A DNA stretch of 56,199 bases from Mastigamoeba balamuthi (taxonomy: Eukaryota; Evosea; Mastigamoebida; Mastigamoebidae), in NCBI GenBank assembly GCA_902651635.1, contig CACRSC010000005.1, positions 747,929 to 804,127 on the forward strand, in the 5' to 3' direction. Shown piece by piece: positions 43,044 to 53,474 of this stretch. Made by a program: the position numbers and the translations under genes. The notes below the pieces were generated by a model. That model did no database searches. It was not told the DNA's origin and saw nothing but the letters and a program-made list of their open reading frames with translations. The stretch's first letter is position 1. Each line of letters begins with the position of its first letter.

Positions 43044-43471
43044 NNNNNNNNNNNNNNNNNNNNNNNNNNNNNNNNNNNNNNNNNNNNNNNNNNNNNNNNN
43101 NNNNNNNNNNNNNNNNNNNNNNNNNNNNNNNNNNNNNNNNNNNNNNNNNNNNNNNNNNNNNNNNNNNNNNNNNNNNNNNNNNNNNNNNNNNNNNNNNNNN
43201 NNNNNNNNNNNNNNNNNNNNNNNNNNNNNNNNNNNNNNNNNNNNNNNNNNNNNNNNNNNNNNNNNNNNNNNNNNNNNNNNNNNNNNNNNNNNNNNNNNNN
43301 NNNNNNNNNNNNNNNNNNNNNNNNNNNNNNNNNNNNNNNNNNNNNNNNNNNNNNNNNNNNNNNNNNNNNNNNNNNNNNNNNNNNNNNNNNNNNNNNNNNN
43401 NNNNNNNNNNNNNNNNNNNNNNNNNNNNNNNNNNNNNNNNNNNNNNNNNNNNNNNNNNNNNNNNNNNNNNN
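43044..43471. other. Assembly gap (428 N)
   Basis: Undetermined bases. The helicase N-terminal exon(s) run into the gap from the left. To the right the sequence begins exactly at a repeat-family boundary (ATCCTCTTCATCCGTTCAGG), which also occurs at 45783 and 50828, so the join may not be physically correct. Confidence 0.99.
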
Positions 43472-43486
43472 ATCCTCTTCATCCGT

Positions 43487-44660
43487 TCAGGCGTCCATGA
43501 GCTGCCTCAGCGAGCGGAGGTGCTCGAGCAGCTCTCTCTGGGCCAGCAGGACCCTCTCGAGCTCCCTCGCCAGTCCCTCAGTCTGAAGGAAGCTGAAGCT
43601 GCTGCCTCCGCTGGAGCCAACAGGAGGCGCCGTAGGGGGCGCGGACTTTCCAACACGTGCTGGACAGCCTGCAGGGCCCTTCGTGCTGACCTTGTTGTCG
43701 GACTGGAACGACGGCTCTGGTGGAACCACCGCCGTCGTGCCCGCAGCACCTGCACCCTCACTCTTCCACGCAGACAGCTCGGTCTTGTCCGAGTCGATGT
43801 GCTGGTCGATCCACTTGAACTGCGGCTGCTCCCGGGGCCGTTGGACGTACGACGACCGCGAGACCAGCACGAGGGGCTCAGAGACCGCAACTGCGATCGG
43901 CCCCTGCGGCCCTCTGACGGACACCACGATCACCACGCGCCCTCCCACGTGCAGCCGCGACGAGTTGCAGTTCCTGTGCGACGCCGCGGCGTGTGGGCGT
44001 GTGGGCATGTGCGTGCTCGCCAGTGCTGTTTTCCTTCTGGCGGGGGGCGTTTTCTCACTTACGATCTGCAACGGTCGAACAAAAACACGCGCTCTCTCCC
44101 GTCGCCGCCCGTCCGCGTCTCCTCGCGCACGGGGCCGCGGATCGCGACCAGCCTCTTGGGCTGCGTCCTGCAGCATCTGGTGCACGGCGCCAGGTCTGAT
44201 GACGAAATGTTGAGTGAGCCCAATTCAGGTGTTGAGGAAAATGGGGCTGCTGGGATGGGAGAGCAGACTCTGGCCGTCCTCCTGCCCCTCGAGGCGCACG
44301 GCAGCCCCGGCGCACGCGACGCGGATCGCCGCAACGCCCAGCCCCTGCTCTCGCATCCAGAGCCCGTCGCACACGACGCGAATCTGTTGGGGACCCAAGA
44401 ACATCACTCAGAAAACCCGAGGCAACAGCACAAGAGAGAAAGCACAGACGCAACGACGGATGCCCGCCCCCCATCCGCGTCGTGTTTGAGATTGTAGTCT
44501 CTGTGTTGTGTGGAAATCGTGTACGGAGCGGAGGGAGACCCGGGCGCCCAAACAGGAGAGCGGGAGACAATACCGAGAAGCTCGAGTAGCGCGAAATGGA
44601 GGACGAAGACACCCAGAGGGCCACGGGCACAGGACCCCGGATCGGGCTTGCCCAGGGCAC
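43487..44660 (-). CDS. Cluster family protein, copy A (possible Ig-fold DNA-binding protein)
   Basis: Exons inferred by comparing family copies: 44660-44574 (87 nt), 44383-44269 (115), 44195-44063 (133) and 43973-43487 (487). They give 273 in-frame residues, with more N-terminal sequence probably unrecognised. The product reads VPVALWVSSSSISRYSSFS, IRVVCDGLWMREQGLGVAAI, VRLEGQEDGQ, RERVFLFDRC, NCNSSRLHVGGRVVIVV, then AVSEPLVLVSRSSYVQRPRE; a low-complexity linker and a heptad-like C-terminus (LARELERVLLAQRELLEHL) follow. The alternating beta-strand pattern with 'SNCNSS...AVSEP' recalls immunoglobulin-fold transcription factors (p53/Rel/CudA-like), but I cannot verify this. The intron at 44062-43974 is GTAAGT...CACAG. 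The second intron donor here is GTCTGC, weaker than GTGAGC in copy D. The N-gap lies just downstream. Confidence 0.55.
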
Positions 44661-45797
44661 CTGCATCGCAACCCGCCTTTCGAGCGACGTGCCAATATGT
44701 GATGCAGACTGGACCAAATCGGACCGCCGCTGAACGACTGCACGACTGCGCAGAGAAATATTGGAGAAATCAGGGCAGCGGTTATTTGCCGATTCACGTC
44801 AATGTGGTGGGAATCTCGTTGGCGGATCAGCGGCGGACTGATTCCCTCGAGCATGGCGAGCCCCGGGCCTGCAATTCTCACAAGTGTGGAAGAGGCAGTT
44901 GCTGCAAAGGACGGGTTTACCGATTCTGGCCATCGTCTTTTGATGCCACAAAAAAAGGTCAACAACTGACATATTGCGCAATCACTCAGAGAGCATCTGC
45001 TCGGTAGGATTCACACACCATATCAAAATAAACGGGCCTGGGCTCGTTTCGGTCTGTGCCGCAGGAGATCAGGAGTCCGACTCTCTTCCGATCTCCGCTC
45101 TCTGCGGCAGAAGCATGCATTACCGAGCTCATCCTTCAGACCTCCCGGCGAGGTCTGGAGCACCAGCACCAGATGCCCCTTTCCCAGTCGAACCTTGACA
45201 GGATTCAGTTTGCTGCCAGAACCGTAAGCCACCCCAGGTGAGCTGTCATAACAGTGCACAACGCGTGCTTTGTGTGAAAATTCAACACGATTTGCACTGG
45301 CTGAAGAAAAACAGGAACTCCATCGCTGTGCCTCTCGCCGACCGTCGAGGCTGATGCCATCTTTGGTCGTCGATCTTGGGTGAGGTGCACATGGTGCGAC
45401 TCGGAGTGGATTGCAACTCGCCAACAGATAACCAGTGAGAAGTCACGGTCGCTGCCATCGCCTGAAGGGGGACGACAGAGGTAATTGCACTTTGAGAGTT
45501 TTATCCCTTCCCGTCTTCATAGCCTCCCTTATGGGGTACTCAGTGGGCCCTCTCGTTCCATATAGAACCCAGCCTGAGATGTTCCAGACCCCCTCAGTGT
45601 GTGCCCCTGGAGGACGCACGATGACAGAGGCAGAGTCGAAATAGTCTGATAGTCTGGCTGAGCCCAGATAGGCGGGGGCTGCATTTGCACCCGGTTGCGA
45701 ATAGTGTAATGAGCGCAGAGCCTGTGCTGTACACACTGCTGAATTCTCCTGTGTTGTCTCGCACAGAGAGGTCCCCTCTTCAATCCTCTTCATCCGT
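44661..45797. other. 5' flank of copy A and 3' flank of copy B
   Basis: The left part (about 44700-45010) contains a block repeated in every unit of the cluster: GGCGGACTGATTCCCTC, GGCGAGCC, CAATTCTCACAAG, GGCAGTTGCTGCAAAGGACGGG. On the minus strand it can be read as LEGISPPLI and may be a 5' exon or untranslated leader. The right part (45240-45782) is 3' flank with a short block (CACTGCTGAAT, AGAGAGGTCCC) also present at 53430 and 55640. Confidence 0.4.
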
Positions 45798-46970
45798 TCA
45801 GGCGTCCATGAGCTGCCTCAGCGAGCGGAGGTGCTCGAGCAGCTCTCTCTGGGCCAGCAGGACCCTCTCGAGCTCCCTCGCCAGTCCCTCAGTCTGAAGG
45901 AAGCTGAAGCTGCTGCCTCCGCTGGAGCCAACAGGAGGCGCCGTAGGGGGCGCGGACTTTCCAACACGTGCTGGACAGCCTGCAGGGCCCTTCGTGCTGA
46001 CCTTGTTGTCGGACTGGAACGACGGCTCTGGTGGAACCACCGCCGTCGTGCCCGCAGCACCTGCACCCTCACTCTTCCACGCAGACAGCTCGGTCTTGTC
46101 CGAGTCGATGTGCTGGTCGATCCACTTGAACTGCGGCTGCTCCCGGGGCCGTTGGACGTACGACGACCGCGAGACCAGCACGAGGGGCTCAGAGACCGCA
46201 ACTGCGATCGGCCCCTGCGGCCCTCTGACGGACACCACGATCACCACGCGCCCTCCCACGTGCAGCCGCGACGAGTTGCAGTTCCTGTGCGACGCCGCGG
46301 CGTGTGGGCGTGTGGGCATGTGCGTGCTCGCCAGTGCTGTTTTCCTTCTGGCGGGGGGCGTTTTCTCACTTACGATCTGCAACGGTCGAACAAAAACACG
46401 CGCTCTCTCCCGTCGCCGCCCGTCCGCGTCTCCTCGCGCACGGGGCCGCGGATCGCGACCAGCCTCTTGGGCTGCGTCCTGCAGCATCTGGTGCACGGCG
46501 CCAGGTCTGATGACGAAATGTTGAGTGAGCCCAATTCAGGTGTTGAGGAAAATGGGGCTGCTGGGATGGGAGAGCAGACTCTGGCCGTCCTCCTGCCCCT
46601 CGAGGCGCACGACAGCCCCGGCGCACGCGACGCGGATCGCCGCAACGCCCAGCCCCTGCTCTCGCATCCAGAGCCCGTCGCACACGACGCGAATCTGTGA
46701 GGGGCGCAGCAAACAACAGTAAGTATACCCAAGGTAACCCAAGAAAGAAAAGCACAGACGCAACGACGGATGCCCGCCCCAGCCGCTTCGCGTTTAAGGC
46801 CGGCGTCTCTGCGCAGCGTGCAAAAAGCGTGCGCGGAGCGGAGGAAGACCCGGGCACCCAAACAGGAGAGCGGGAGACAATACCGAGAAGCTCGAGTAGC
46901 GCGAAATGGAGGACGAAGACACCCAGAGGGCCACGGGCACAGGAGCCCGGATCGGGCTTGCCCAGGGCAC
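45798..46970 (-). CDS. Cluster family protein, copy B
   Basis: Exons 46970-46884, 46694-46580, 46506-46374 and 46284-45798 have sizes 87/115/133/487 nt, identical to copy A. Over 45783-46698 I see only one substitution against copy A (GACAGCC against GGCAGCC at about 46611), yet the intron upstream (46700-46850) is clearly different. The encoded residues are therefore almost the same as copy A. The contrast of identical exons and diverged intron is consistent with gene conversion or very recent duplication. Confidence 0.6.
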
Positions 46971-47814
46971 CTGCATCGCCAACCCCTGTTCGAGTTACGC
47001 GCCAGTATGTGTGTTGCAGACACCGGACCAAACAGGACCACTGCAGCACGACTGCTCAGAAATAGTAGAGAAATCAGGGCAGCGGTTTTTTGACGATACT
47101 CGTCAAATGGGGATCGCGCTTGGTGGATCAGCGGCGGACTGATCCTTCAAGCAAAGGCGAGCCACGCACCTACAATTCTCGCAAGTGCAGCGGCGGCAGT
47201 TGCTGCAAAAGGACGGGTTATACCGTTTCTGGCTTCGTCTTTAGTTGTCCACAAAAAAGGTCTACAACTGACAAATTACACACTCGCTCAGAGAGTGTTT
47301 CCCCAGTTGGCGAGCTCATCACTGATCCACAGCCAAGCACCGGAGGGATAACCCTCTGCGAGGTACAGAGCACAACCACGCACCCTTCGCAGTGGAGTAT
47401 TGACAAGAGTCTCTCTGCTGCCAAACCACAAGCCACCCCAGGCGAGCTGTGCAGAATTGCTCTGTGTGTGTGTGGTGGATACAACACGTACAACACGATA
47501 TGCGCTGGTTGAAGACAAAAAGTTGCTCTGTCACTTACCTCTCTTCGTTCAGGCTCAGAATATTAGTGTGGTTGAAGATATGTAATGGAATCCGGCCCAG
47601 AGAGGTGCACGTGGTGTGTATGGCAACTTACCAACTGGTAGTCGATTCAATACACGGCAGTCTGAAGGGTGAGGGCAGAGACTACAGCACACAGTGAGTT
47701 GTAGATGAAACTGTATGATGGATGTAATGTCGAACATCCCATCTGAATTGCTGCATTCAATAGGGCGTGAGGTATCACCCCCGTTGTGTCTGTAACACCC
47801 ACTACTGCCCACCT
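46971..47814. other. 5' flank of copy B with cluster repeat block
   Basis: Contains the GGCGGACTGAT...GGCAGTTGCTGCAAAAGGACGGG block (about 47115-47225) and a second shared block at 47280-47700 (TCATCCACAGCCAAGCACCGG, ACAACACGTACAACACGATATGCGC), which recurs at 51630-52030. No further gene is recognised. Confidence 0.45.
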
Positions 47815-48000
47815 AGGAAAAAATGGGGCTGCTGGGATGGGAGAGCAGACTCTGGCCGTCCTCCTGCCCCTAGAGGCGCACAGCAGCCCGGGTGCACACG
47901 ACGTGGATCGCCACAATGCCCAGCCCCTGCTCCCCACCCCTGCTCCCACATCCAGAGTGTGTCGCATATGACACACATCTCAAGGGCGCAACAGCCAACG
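47815..48000 (-). pseudogene. Relic of a cluster-family exon
   Basis: Matches the exon read as VCDGLWMREQGLG...LEGQEDGQ and its 3' intron start (GGGGCTGCTGGGATGGGAGAGC, then the GGCCGTCCTCCTGCCCC block), but with substitutions and a tandem repeat of CCCCTGCTCCC(A). The other exons are absent next to it. Confidence 0.55.
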
Positions 48001-48059
48001 TTAAAATACTCAAGGCAGCAACCCATGTAAGAATGGCTAAGGCCAGAGAGCAGATTATC

Positions 48060-48840
48060 AGCGTGTGAAGCATGCTGAAACCTTGTTGGGGGTTAATGTG
48101 TGTGGATGGAAAGCATGCATAAAGAAGACCAGAGAAGGACCCTGACACGAAAGTAGAAGAGTGGGAGACAGAGATACTTGAATAGCGAGGAATGTGGGAC
48201 GAGGACACCCAGAGGGCCACGGGCACAGGACCCCTTCTGGGACATGCCCAGGGTCCAGCGTACCAAGTCTCCTGTGAAGAAATGCTTTTGTTAACCTGTT
48301 GCAGGCACTGAACCGGCAGAGCTTGCTGCAGCACGACTGCTCTGAGAAAAAGATAAAAATCAGAACAGCAGTTTTTTGACAATACACGACAATTAGGGGA
48401 ATCAAGTTTAGTGGATCTGTGGCGGGCTGATTCCCTCAAGCAAGGCGAGCCTCACTCCTGCAATTCTCATAAGCAGTTGCAGTTACTGCAAAGGACAGGC
48501 AATTCCGTTGCTAGATAACCTCTTTATTGCACACAAAAATGGTGTACAACTGGCAGAGTGCGCAATATCCTGAAGAGCAATTTATCTCTCACCCCAGTGA
48601 GTGTCTCCTCTACAGGATTCATCCCGTCTGAATCGGTGGTCCTTGGTTTGTTTCAGTAACTCATAGACCTCTCAGATTTCTGCTCTCTTCAGTATCATCA
48701 ATCATTCCTCCTGCACCAACACCAGACCACAGGGAATGAACCTACACTCCTGTAACGGAAAAAGGCACCAACCACAGAGCTGCTTTGAACATGTGCCAAA
48801 TATGTCAGAGATTAATATCGCAACTATTCGGTGAGCTGAG
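48060..48840. other. Further cluster-unit flank fragments
   Basis: Fragments of the 5' part of a unit: a first-exon-like stretch with CACCCAGAGGGCCACGGGCACAGG (about 48205-48235), a CAGAACAGCAGTTTTTTGAC block, and GGCGGGCTGATTCCCTCAAGC (about 48422). The reading frame is not maintained. No intact gene. Confidence 0.4.
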
Positions 48841-48849
48841 AACAATTTC

Positions 48850-48990
48850 ACTGTTGAGAAAAATGGGGCTGCTGGGATGGAAGAGCTGACTCTGGCCGTC
48901 CTCCTGCCCCTTAAGGCGCATGACAGCCCCAGCGCACATGACACAGATTGCTGCAACGCCCAGCCCCTGCTCTTACATCCAGAGCGTGTC
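48850..48990 (-). pseudogene. Relic of a cluster-family exon
   Basis: Second isolated copy of the LEGQEDGQ exon region (GGGGCTGCTGGGATGG, CTCTGGCCGTCCTCCTGCCCC, CGCATGACAGCCCC). It carries changes at conserved positions and has no companion exons. Confidence 0.5.
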
Positions 48991-49199
48991 AGTTCACTAA
49001 AGGCAACAACCCAAGAGAGAAAGACTCAGGCCTGAAGAACAGATGCCAGCACGAGGCATCGAAACCTTACTCAGACAAATTCACGTGTGTGGGAAAAATG
49101 CACAGGGGAGGACAAGAGGAGAACCCTGACACTGGGGCAAGAGAGCAGGAGACAGTAGTGAGAAACTTGAGTAGTGTGAAATGATGTACAAGGACACCC

Positions 49200-49470
49200 T
49201 GAGGGCCAAGGGCACAGGACCCCTTGCGGGTCTTGTCCAGGGCACCTGCATTGCTAGCTTCCTGTGGTGCGATGCTCGTGCATATGTGTTGCAGGCACTG
49301 GACCAGCAGAGCTTGCTGCAGCACGACTGCGAGAGCAGGGGCTGGGCGTTGCAGCAATCTGTGTCGTGTGCACTGGGGCTGTTATGCGCCTCAAGGGGCA
49401 GGAGGACGGCCAGAGTCAAAAAATAGAGAAATCAGGGCAGCAGTTTTTTACTTTACACGTCAATAGGGAA
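49200..49470. other. Cluster-unit fragment containing an inverted exon piece
   Basis: A first-exon/flank stretch (49180-49326) is interrupted at the CAGCACGACTGC block by a segment at 49327-49422 that is the LEGQEDGQ exon in the opposite orientation (plus strand: GAGAGCAGGGGCTGGGCGTTGC, GGGGCAGGAGGACGGCCAGAGTC). The interrupted block then resumes with AAAAATAGAGAAATCAGGGCAGC. Confidence 0.55.
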
Positions 49471-50509
49471 TCGGGTTATGTGGATCAACCAAGGTGGATA
49501 GCAGCAGTGGCAGTTGGGACTGGTCATTTCTGGGTATCGGATTTATGCCCACAAAAACGGTCAAAAACAGACAAATTCTTCCACGGCCCTGCTTTGTCTC
49601 ACCCCCGATTAGCCAAAGAAGGGCATGACAGGATGTCACCCTCCCCTCGGTCTTGCCCTACTTTGGCCACAACCCCCGATCAGGACGGCTCGTCTTTCAC
49701 CCTTTACCACTTCAAGGACGTGCACTTTACCAGTTTGTCCTCTAGCGGCATTGGCTGAGACAAAGTAGGCCTCGTGGTGATTGCAAGTAGAATTGTGCAA
49801 TCACCAAGAGCCATTCCCTGCAAGGGAATCACTCTACATATCTCAGTTGGAGGACTGAAGCACTCTCTTGGAACAGATAGTTTGTCTCTGTGCATTCAAG
49901 GCCGCCACTGAGCGGGTCCTCAACCCTCCCTCATGGCTCTTTGCCTTACGAAACGGCAGAAGAACGTCTCCGTCTCCGGGGACAGGGATTCCCCAGGACA
50001 AAACTCACTGCAAGTGGCTACCATCAAGAGTCACTTGATGTTCACTTGGAGCACACAGCTACTGAGCTACGCCCACAGACGAATGCCTGCAACTCAGCGG
50101 ACAGCCGAGTCAAAAAAAAACAACAGTGAGCAGCATTAACTGTTGATCCCGGGCAGATGGAAAAGACCGACAGGGGCAACCGCCACCCGAATTTGGACTT
50201 CGACCAGGGGCATTGCAGATCTCTGCAGCAGGGGCCCGCCTTGCAACATGGCTCTGCTCTTTGTCCGGAAGGAGGGTATGTACAGCTCTGTTGATCGCCC
50301 ACATGGCCTTCCCCTGCGACCCTCCACACTCAAGTTGTGGTACCACCTATCGTCCAATTCCCCAAACTCTCACGCACTTTCTCGGTTTTTGTTCCTCTCA
50401 ATCCCTCGGCATTGATAGCACACGGTGTGTGTGATTGGCCATGTGGGCTCCAGCTGCATCAATCATTGATAAGTCCACCTGATACAATTGCTCTCGGGGC
50501 ACTGCTGAT
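49471..50509. other. Intergenic, no recognised gene
   Basis: Mixed-composition sequence. The short open frames on both strands have no recognisable domain. The stretch at 49610-49770 is unlike the neighbouring repeat units and has no other copy in the window that I noticed. Confidence 0.4.
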
Positions 50510-50851
50510 GGCTCCTGTTCCTCTGGGAGTACTGGTCCTGTTGAGCGTCTACCCCTTGCATGCATTTCGTTGTGCTGGGCACTGAGGCACAGCAGCAGCT
50601 CTGCTGATACTCTGAGAATTACTCTGTTGCACAGCCTGTAGCCTGTGGGGGACCATGCGCCGCACACACCTTGTCTCAAGGCTTGCCAAGGTCGCCGGAA
50701 GCTCCGCACCTGCTCGAGTGCCTCTTCAGCCCCGAGAAACAGGTCAGAAGGCCTGCAGCAGATGGTCTTCGTTCTGGCAGTTGTGTCTTGTCCATGCTGT
50801 CCAGGACCTCTCCATGCAGCTCTGCCATCCTCTTCATCCGTTCAGGCGTCC
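50510..50851. repeat. 3'-flank repeat of the cluster, copy 1
   Basis: Shares a sequence order with 55230-55540: GGGCACTG, CTCCTG...CTC, GTGGGGGACCA(T/C)GC, CACACACC, CTCGAGTGCCTC, CAGGTCAGAAGGC, GATGG(T/G)CTTCGTTCTGGCAGTTGTGTCTTG. It marks the downstream end of a cluster unit. Confidence 0.6.
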
Positions 50852-50852
50852 N
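50852..50852. other. Single-N contig join
   Basis: One undetermined base inside the last exon of cluster copy C. The sequences on either side are not adjacent in the other copies. Confidence 0.9.
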
Positions 50853-51582
50853 TCACCACGCGCCCCCCACGTGCAGCCGCGACGAGTTGCAGTTCCTGTG
50901 CGACGCCGCGGCGTGTGGGTGTGTGGGCATGTGCGTGCTCGCCAGTGCTGTTTTCCTTCTGGCTGGCGGGGGGCGTTTTCTCACTTACGATCTGCAACGG
51001 TCGAACAAAAACACGCGCTCTCTCCCGTCGCCACCCGTCCGCGTCTCCTCACGCACGGGTCCGCGGATTGTGACCAGCCTCTTGGGCCGCGTCCTGCAGC
51101 ATCTGGCGCAGGGCGCCAGGTCTGATGACGAAATGTTGAGTGAGCCCAATTCAGGTGTTGAGGGAAAAGGGGCTGCTGGGATGGGAGAGCTGACTCTGGC
51201 CATCCTCCTGCCCCTCGAGGCGCACGGCAGCCCCGGCGCACGCGACGCGGATCGCCGCAACGCCCAGCCCCTGCTCTCGCATCCAGAGCGCGTCGCACAT
51301 GACGCGAATCTGTCAGGGGCGCAGCAAACAACAGTAAGTATACCCAAGGTACCCCAAGAGAGAAAATCACAGACGCAACGACGGATGCCCCCAGCCGCTT
51401 CGCGTTTAAGGCCGGCATCTCTGCGCAGCGTACGAAAAGCTTACGCGGAGTGGAGGAAGACCAGGGCACCCAAACAGGAGAGCGGGAGACAATACCGAGA
51501 AGCTCGAGTAGCGCGAAATGAGGGACGAGGACACCCAGAGGGCCACTGGCACAGGAGCCCGGATAGGGCTTGCCCAGGGCAC
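50853..51582 (-). pseudogene. Cluster family copy C, truncated at an assembly join
   Basis: Exons 51582-51496, 51309-51195 and 51121-50989 have the canonical sizes 87/115/133 nt. The last exon begins at 50895 but is cut by the N at 50852 after about 43 nt. To the left of the N lies only the 3' end of a unit (ATCCTCTTCATCCGTTCAGGCGTCC). About 440 nt of the last exon, coding most of the C-terminal half, are absent. The loss coincides with the N, so the assembly rather than the genome is probably broken. Confidence 0.65.
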
Positions 51583-51599
51583 CTGCATCGCCAACCCCT

Positions 51600-52030
51600 G
51601 TTCGAGTTACGCGCCAGTAAACTCGCTCAGATAGCGTTTCCTCCGTTGGCGAACTCATCCCTCATCCACAGGCAAGCACCGGGGGGATAACTTCTCCGCG
51701 AGGTAAAGAGCACAAGCACCACACCCTTCGCAGTGTAGTTGTCAAGTTAAGCTGCTGCGAAACCCCATGCCACCCCAGGCGAACTGTACAGAATTGCTCT
51801 GTGTATGCGTGGTGGATACAACACGTACAACACGATATGCGCGAGTTGACAACAAATAATTGCTCCACCTTTAGCTCTCTTCGTTCAGGCCGATACCGTC
51901 TCAGAAGATAAGTGTGGTTGAAGTAATTTGGGGCAGATGGAATCCGGTCCGGAGAGGTGTATGTGGAGTGTAACTGGTAGTCGATGCAATACACGGTAGC
52001 CTGAAGGGTGAGGGCAGAGAAGAAAGCACA
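51600..52030. repeat. Cluster-unit flank repeat
   Basis: Corresponds to about 47280-47700: CTCGCTCAGA(T/G)AG(C/T)GTTTCC, CACAGGCAAGCACCGG, AACACGTACAACACGATATGCGC, and the GAATCCGG(C/T)CCGGAGAGGTG block. No gene. Confidence 0.55.
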
Positions 52031-52129
52031 TTGTGAGTGATTATGTTACTGTATGTTGGATGAAATGTCGATCTTCCCGTCTCAATATACTGAATTCGAT
52101 AGGGCGTGAGGTATCACCCCGTTGAGGTC

Positions 52130-52345
52130 TTCGTGATAATCGATCCACTTGAGCTGCTGCTGGCCCGGGGTTGCTGGACAAATGACGCCCACAAGACCAG
52201 CACGAGGGCTCAAAGACTGCATCTGTTTTTAGCCCCTGCGGCCCTCTGATAGCCATCATGATCACCATACGCCCTCCAAGCAGCAGTGATGAGATGCTGT
52301 TCAAGTGCGCCATGGCTGCATGTGGGCGTCTGGACAAGTGGGTGC
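52130..52345 (-). pseudogene. Relic of the last cluster-family exon
   Basis: Matches the start of the 487-nt exon (GATCACCA(T/C)(A/G)CGCCCTCC, CAGCACGAGGGCTC, CGATCCACTTGA(A/G)CTGC) but with many substitutions and deletions. The frame is lost. Confidence 0.6.
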
Positions 52346-53470
52346 GTGACAGTGCTGATTTCCTTCTTAAGCATCTTCGTGCCTTTCATACACTGGATCT
52401 GCTGGCTACAGGGTCCTATTATTGTGCAATGACCACAGCAAAACAGAATATGTATCAATTTTGAGGAATTATAGAAGACTACAGGGTTAGTTGTTCATAG
52501 AATAAATACCTATTGATGTCAGAAATAAGATCAGAAAAGCTATTAAGCCCCGGTCATCAGACTGAAAGCTAACAATTTCAATCTGGTGAACCCTGAAAAA
52601 GTAACATAGAATATATCATAGAAGATGAAAGATCAAGATACCACAAAGAAGAAAATTACATTCTACATTTCACCAGACAGTACTCAAAGAGCTCTATCTG
52701 ATGGTGTATGAAAGATGAAGTGGAGAAGTAATGGCTAAATAATGAGATGGCAAAGTACTTTCTGATCTCTTTATATTGATACAGATCCAAAAAACATGAA
52801 ATGACATTCACATCCCGTCTTAATCGCCTTCCTTAGGCTGGATTCGATATTGCGAGAGAGCCCACTGATTGTCTCATGCACATCAGAAACCTTCTCAGTG
52901 TGTACGCCCCTGAGGATGAACGATGGATGACAGAGCCAGTGTGAAAGAGGCTGGCTAAGGCTGAAACATGCATAGGCAGCATTTGATGTATTTCTCAACT
53001 CTCAACAGGGTGCAAATGGGGATCGCTCTCGGTGGATCAGCGGTAGGCCGATTCCTTTAAGCAAAGACGAGCCACTCACCAGAAATTGTCACAAGTGTAG
53101 CGGTGGCAGTTGCTCGTTTCTGGCCACCGTCTTGAGTTGCCACACAAGGGGTCAACAACCGACATGTTACACACTCGTTCAGAGAGCGTGTCCTCCATGG
53201 AATTCACGCACCAAATCCTGCGATACGAAGCAAGAGAGCCCGCTGATTGTTTAGCAAGCAAGAAGGCCTGCAGTCGGGCGCATTCTTTCTGGGAGTCGTT
53301 TTATTTTTAGGACTGTTCCAGAACCTGTCAGCCCTTGAGGACGATCATGACAAATCATGTCGTCGAAAGTCAGATTCCAGACACGTATTGTGAAATGCAC
53401 ACACAGTATGCGCTATAGACTGCTGAATGTCATGTGTAGGCTCATGTTGAGAGCCCCCTTCTCACCCCAA
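52346..53470. other. Intergenic, partly AT-rich; flank of copy D
   Basis: AT-rich without genes at 52440-52800. A cluster flank block (GGTGGATCAGCGGTAGGC, then GGTGGCAGTTGCT) is present at 53030-53120. Nothing else is recognised. Confidence 0.45.
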
Positions 53471-53474
53471 TTCC

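Noticed and set aside
42043-43482. Open frames running through the N gap
   Set aside because: They are open only because N has no stop codons; no coding claim can be made across the gap.
45079-45096. CGACTCTCTTCCGATCT resembles the end of an Illumina adapter
   Set aside because: It has a mismatch within the adapter and a related native sequence occurs at the equivalent place in another cluster unit (about 48668-48695), so chance similarity is more likely than contamination.
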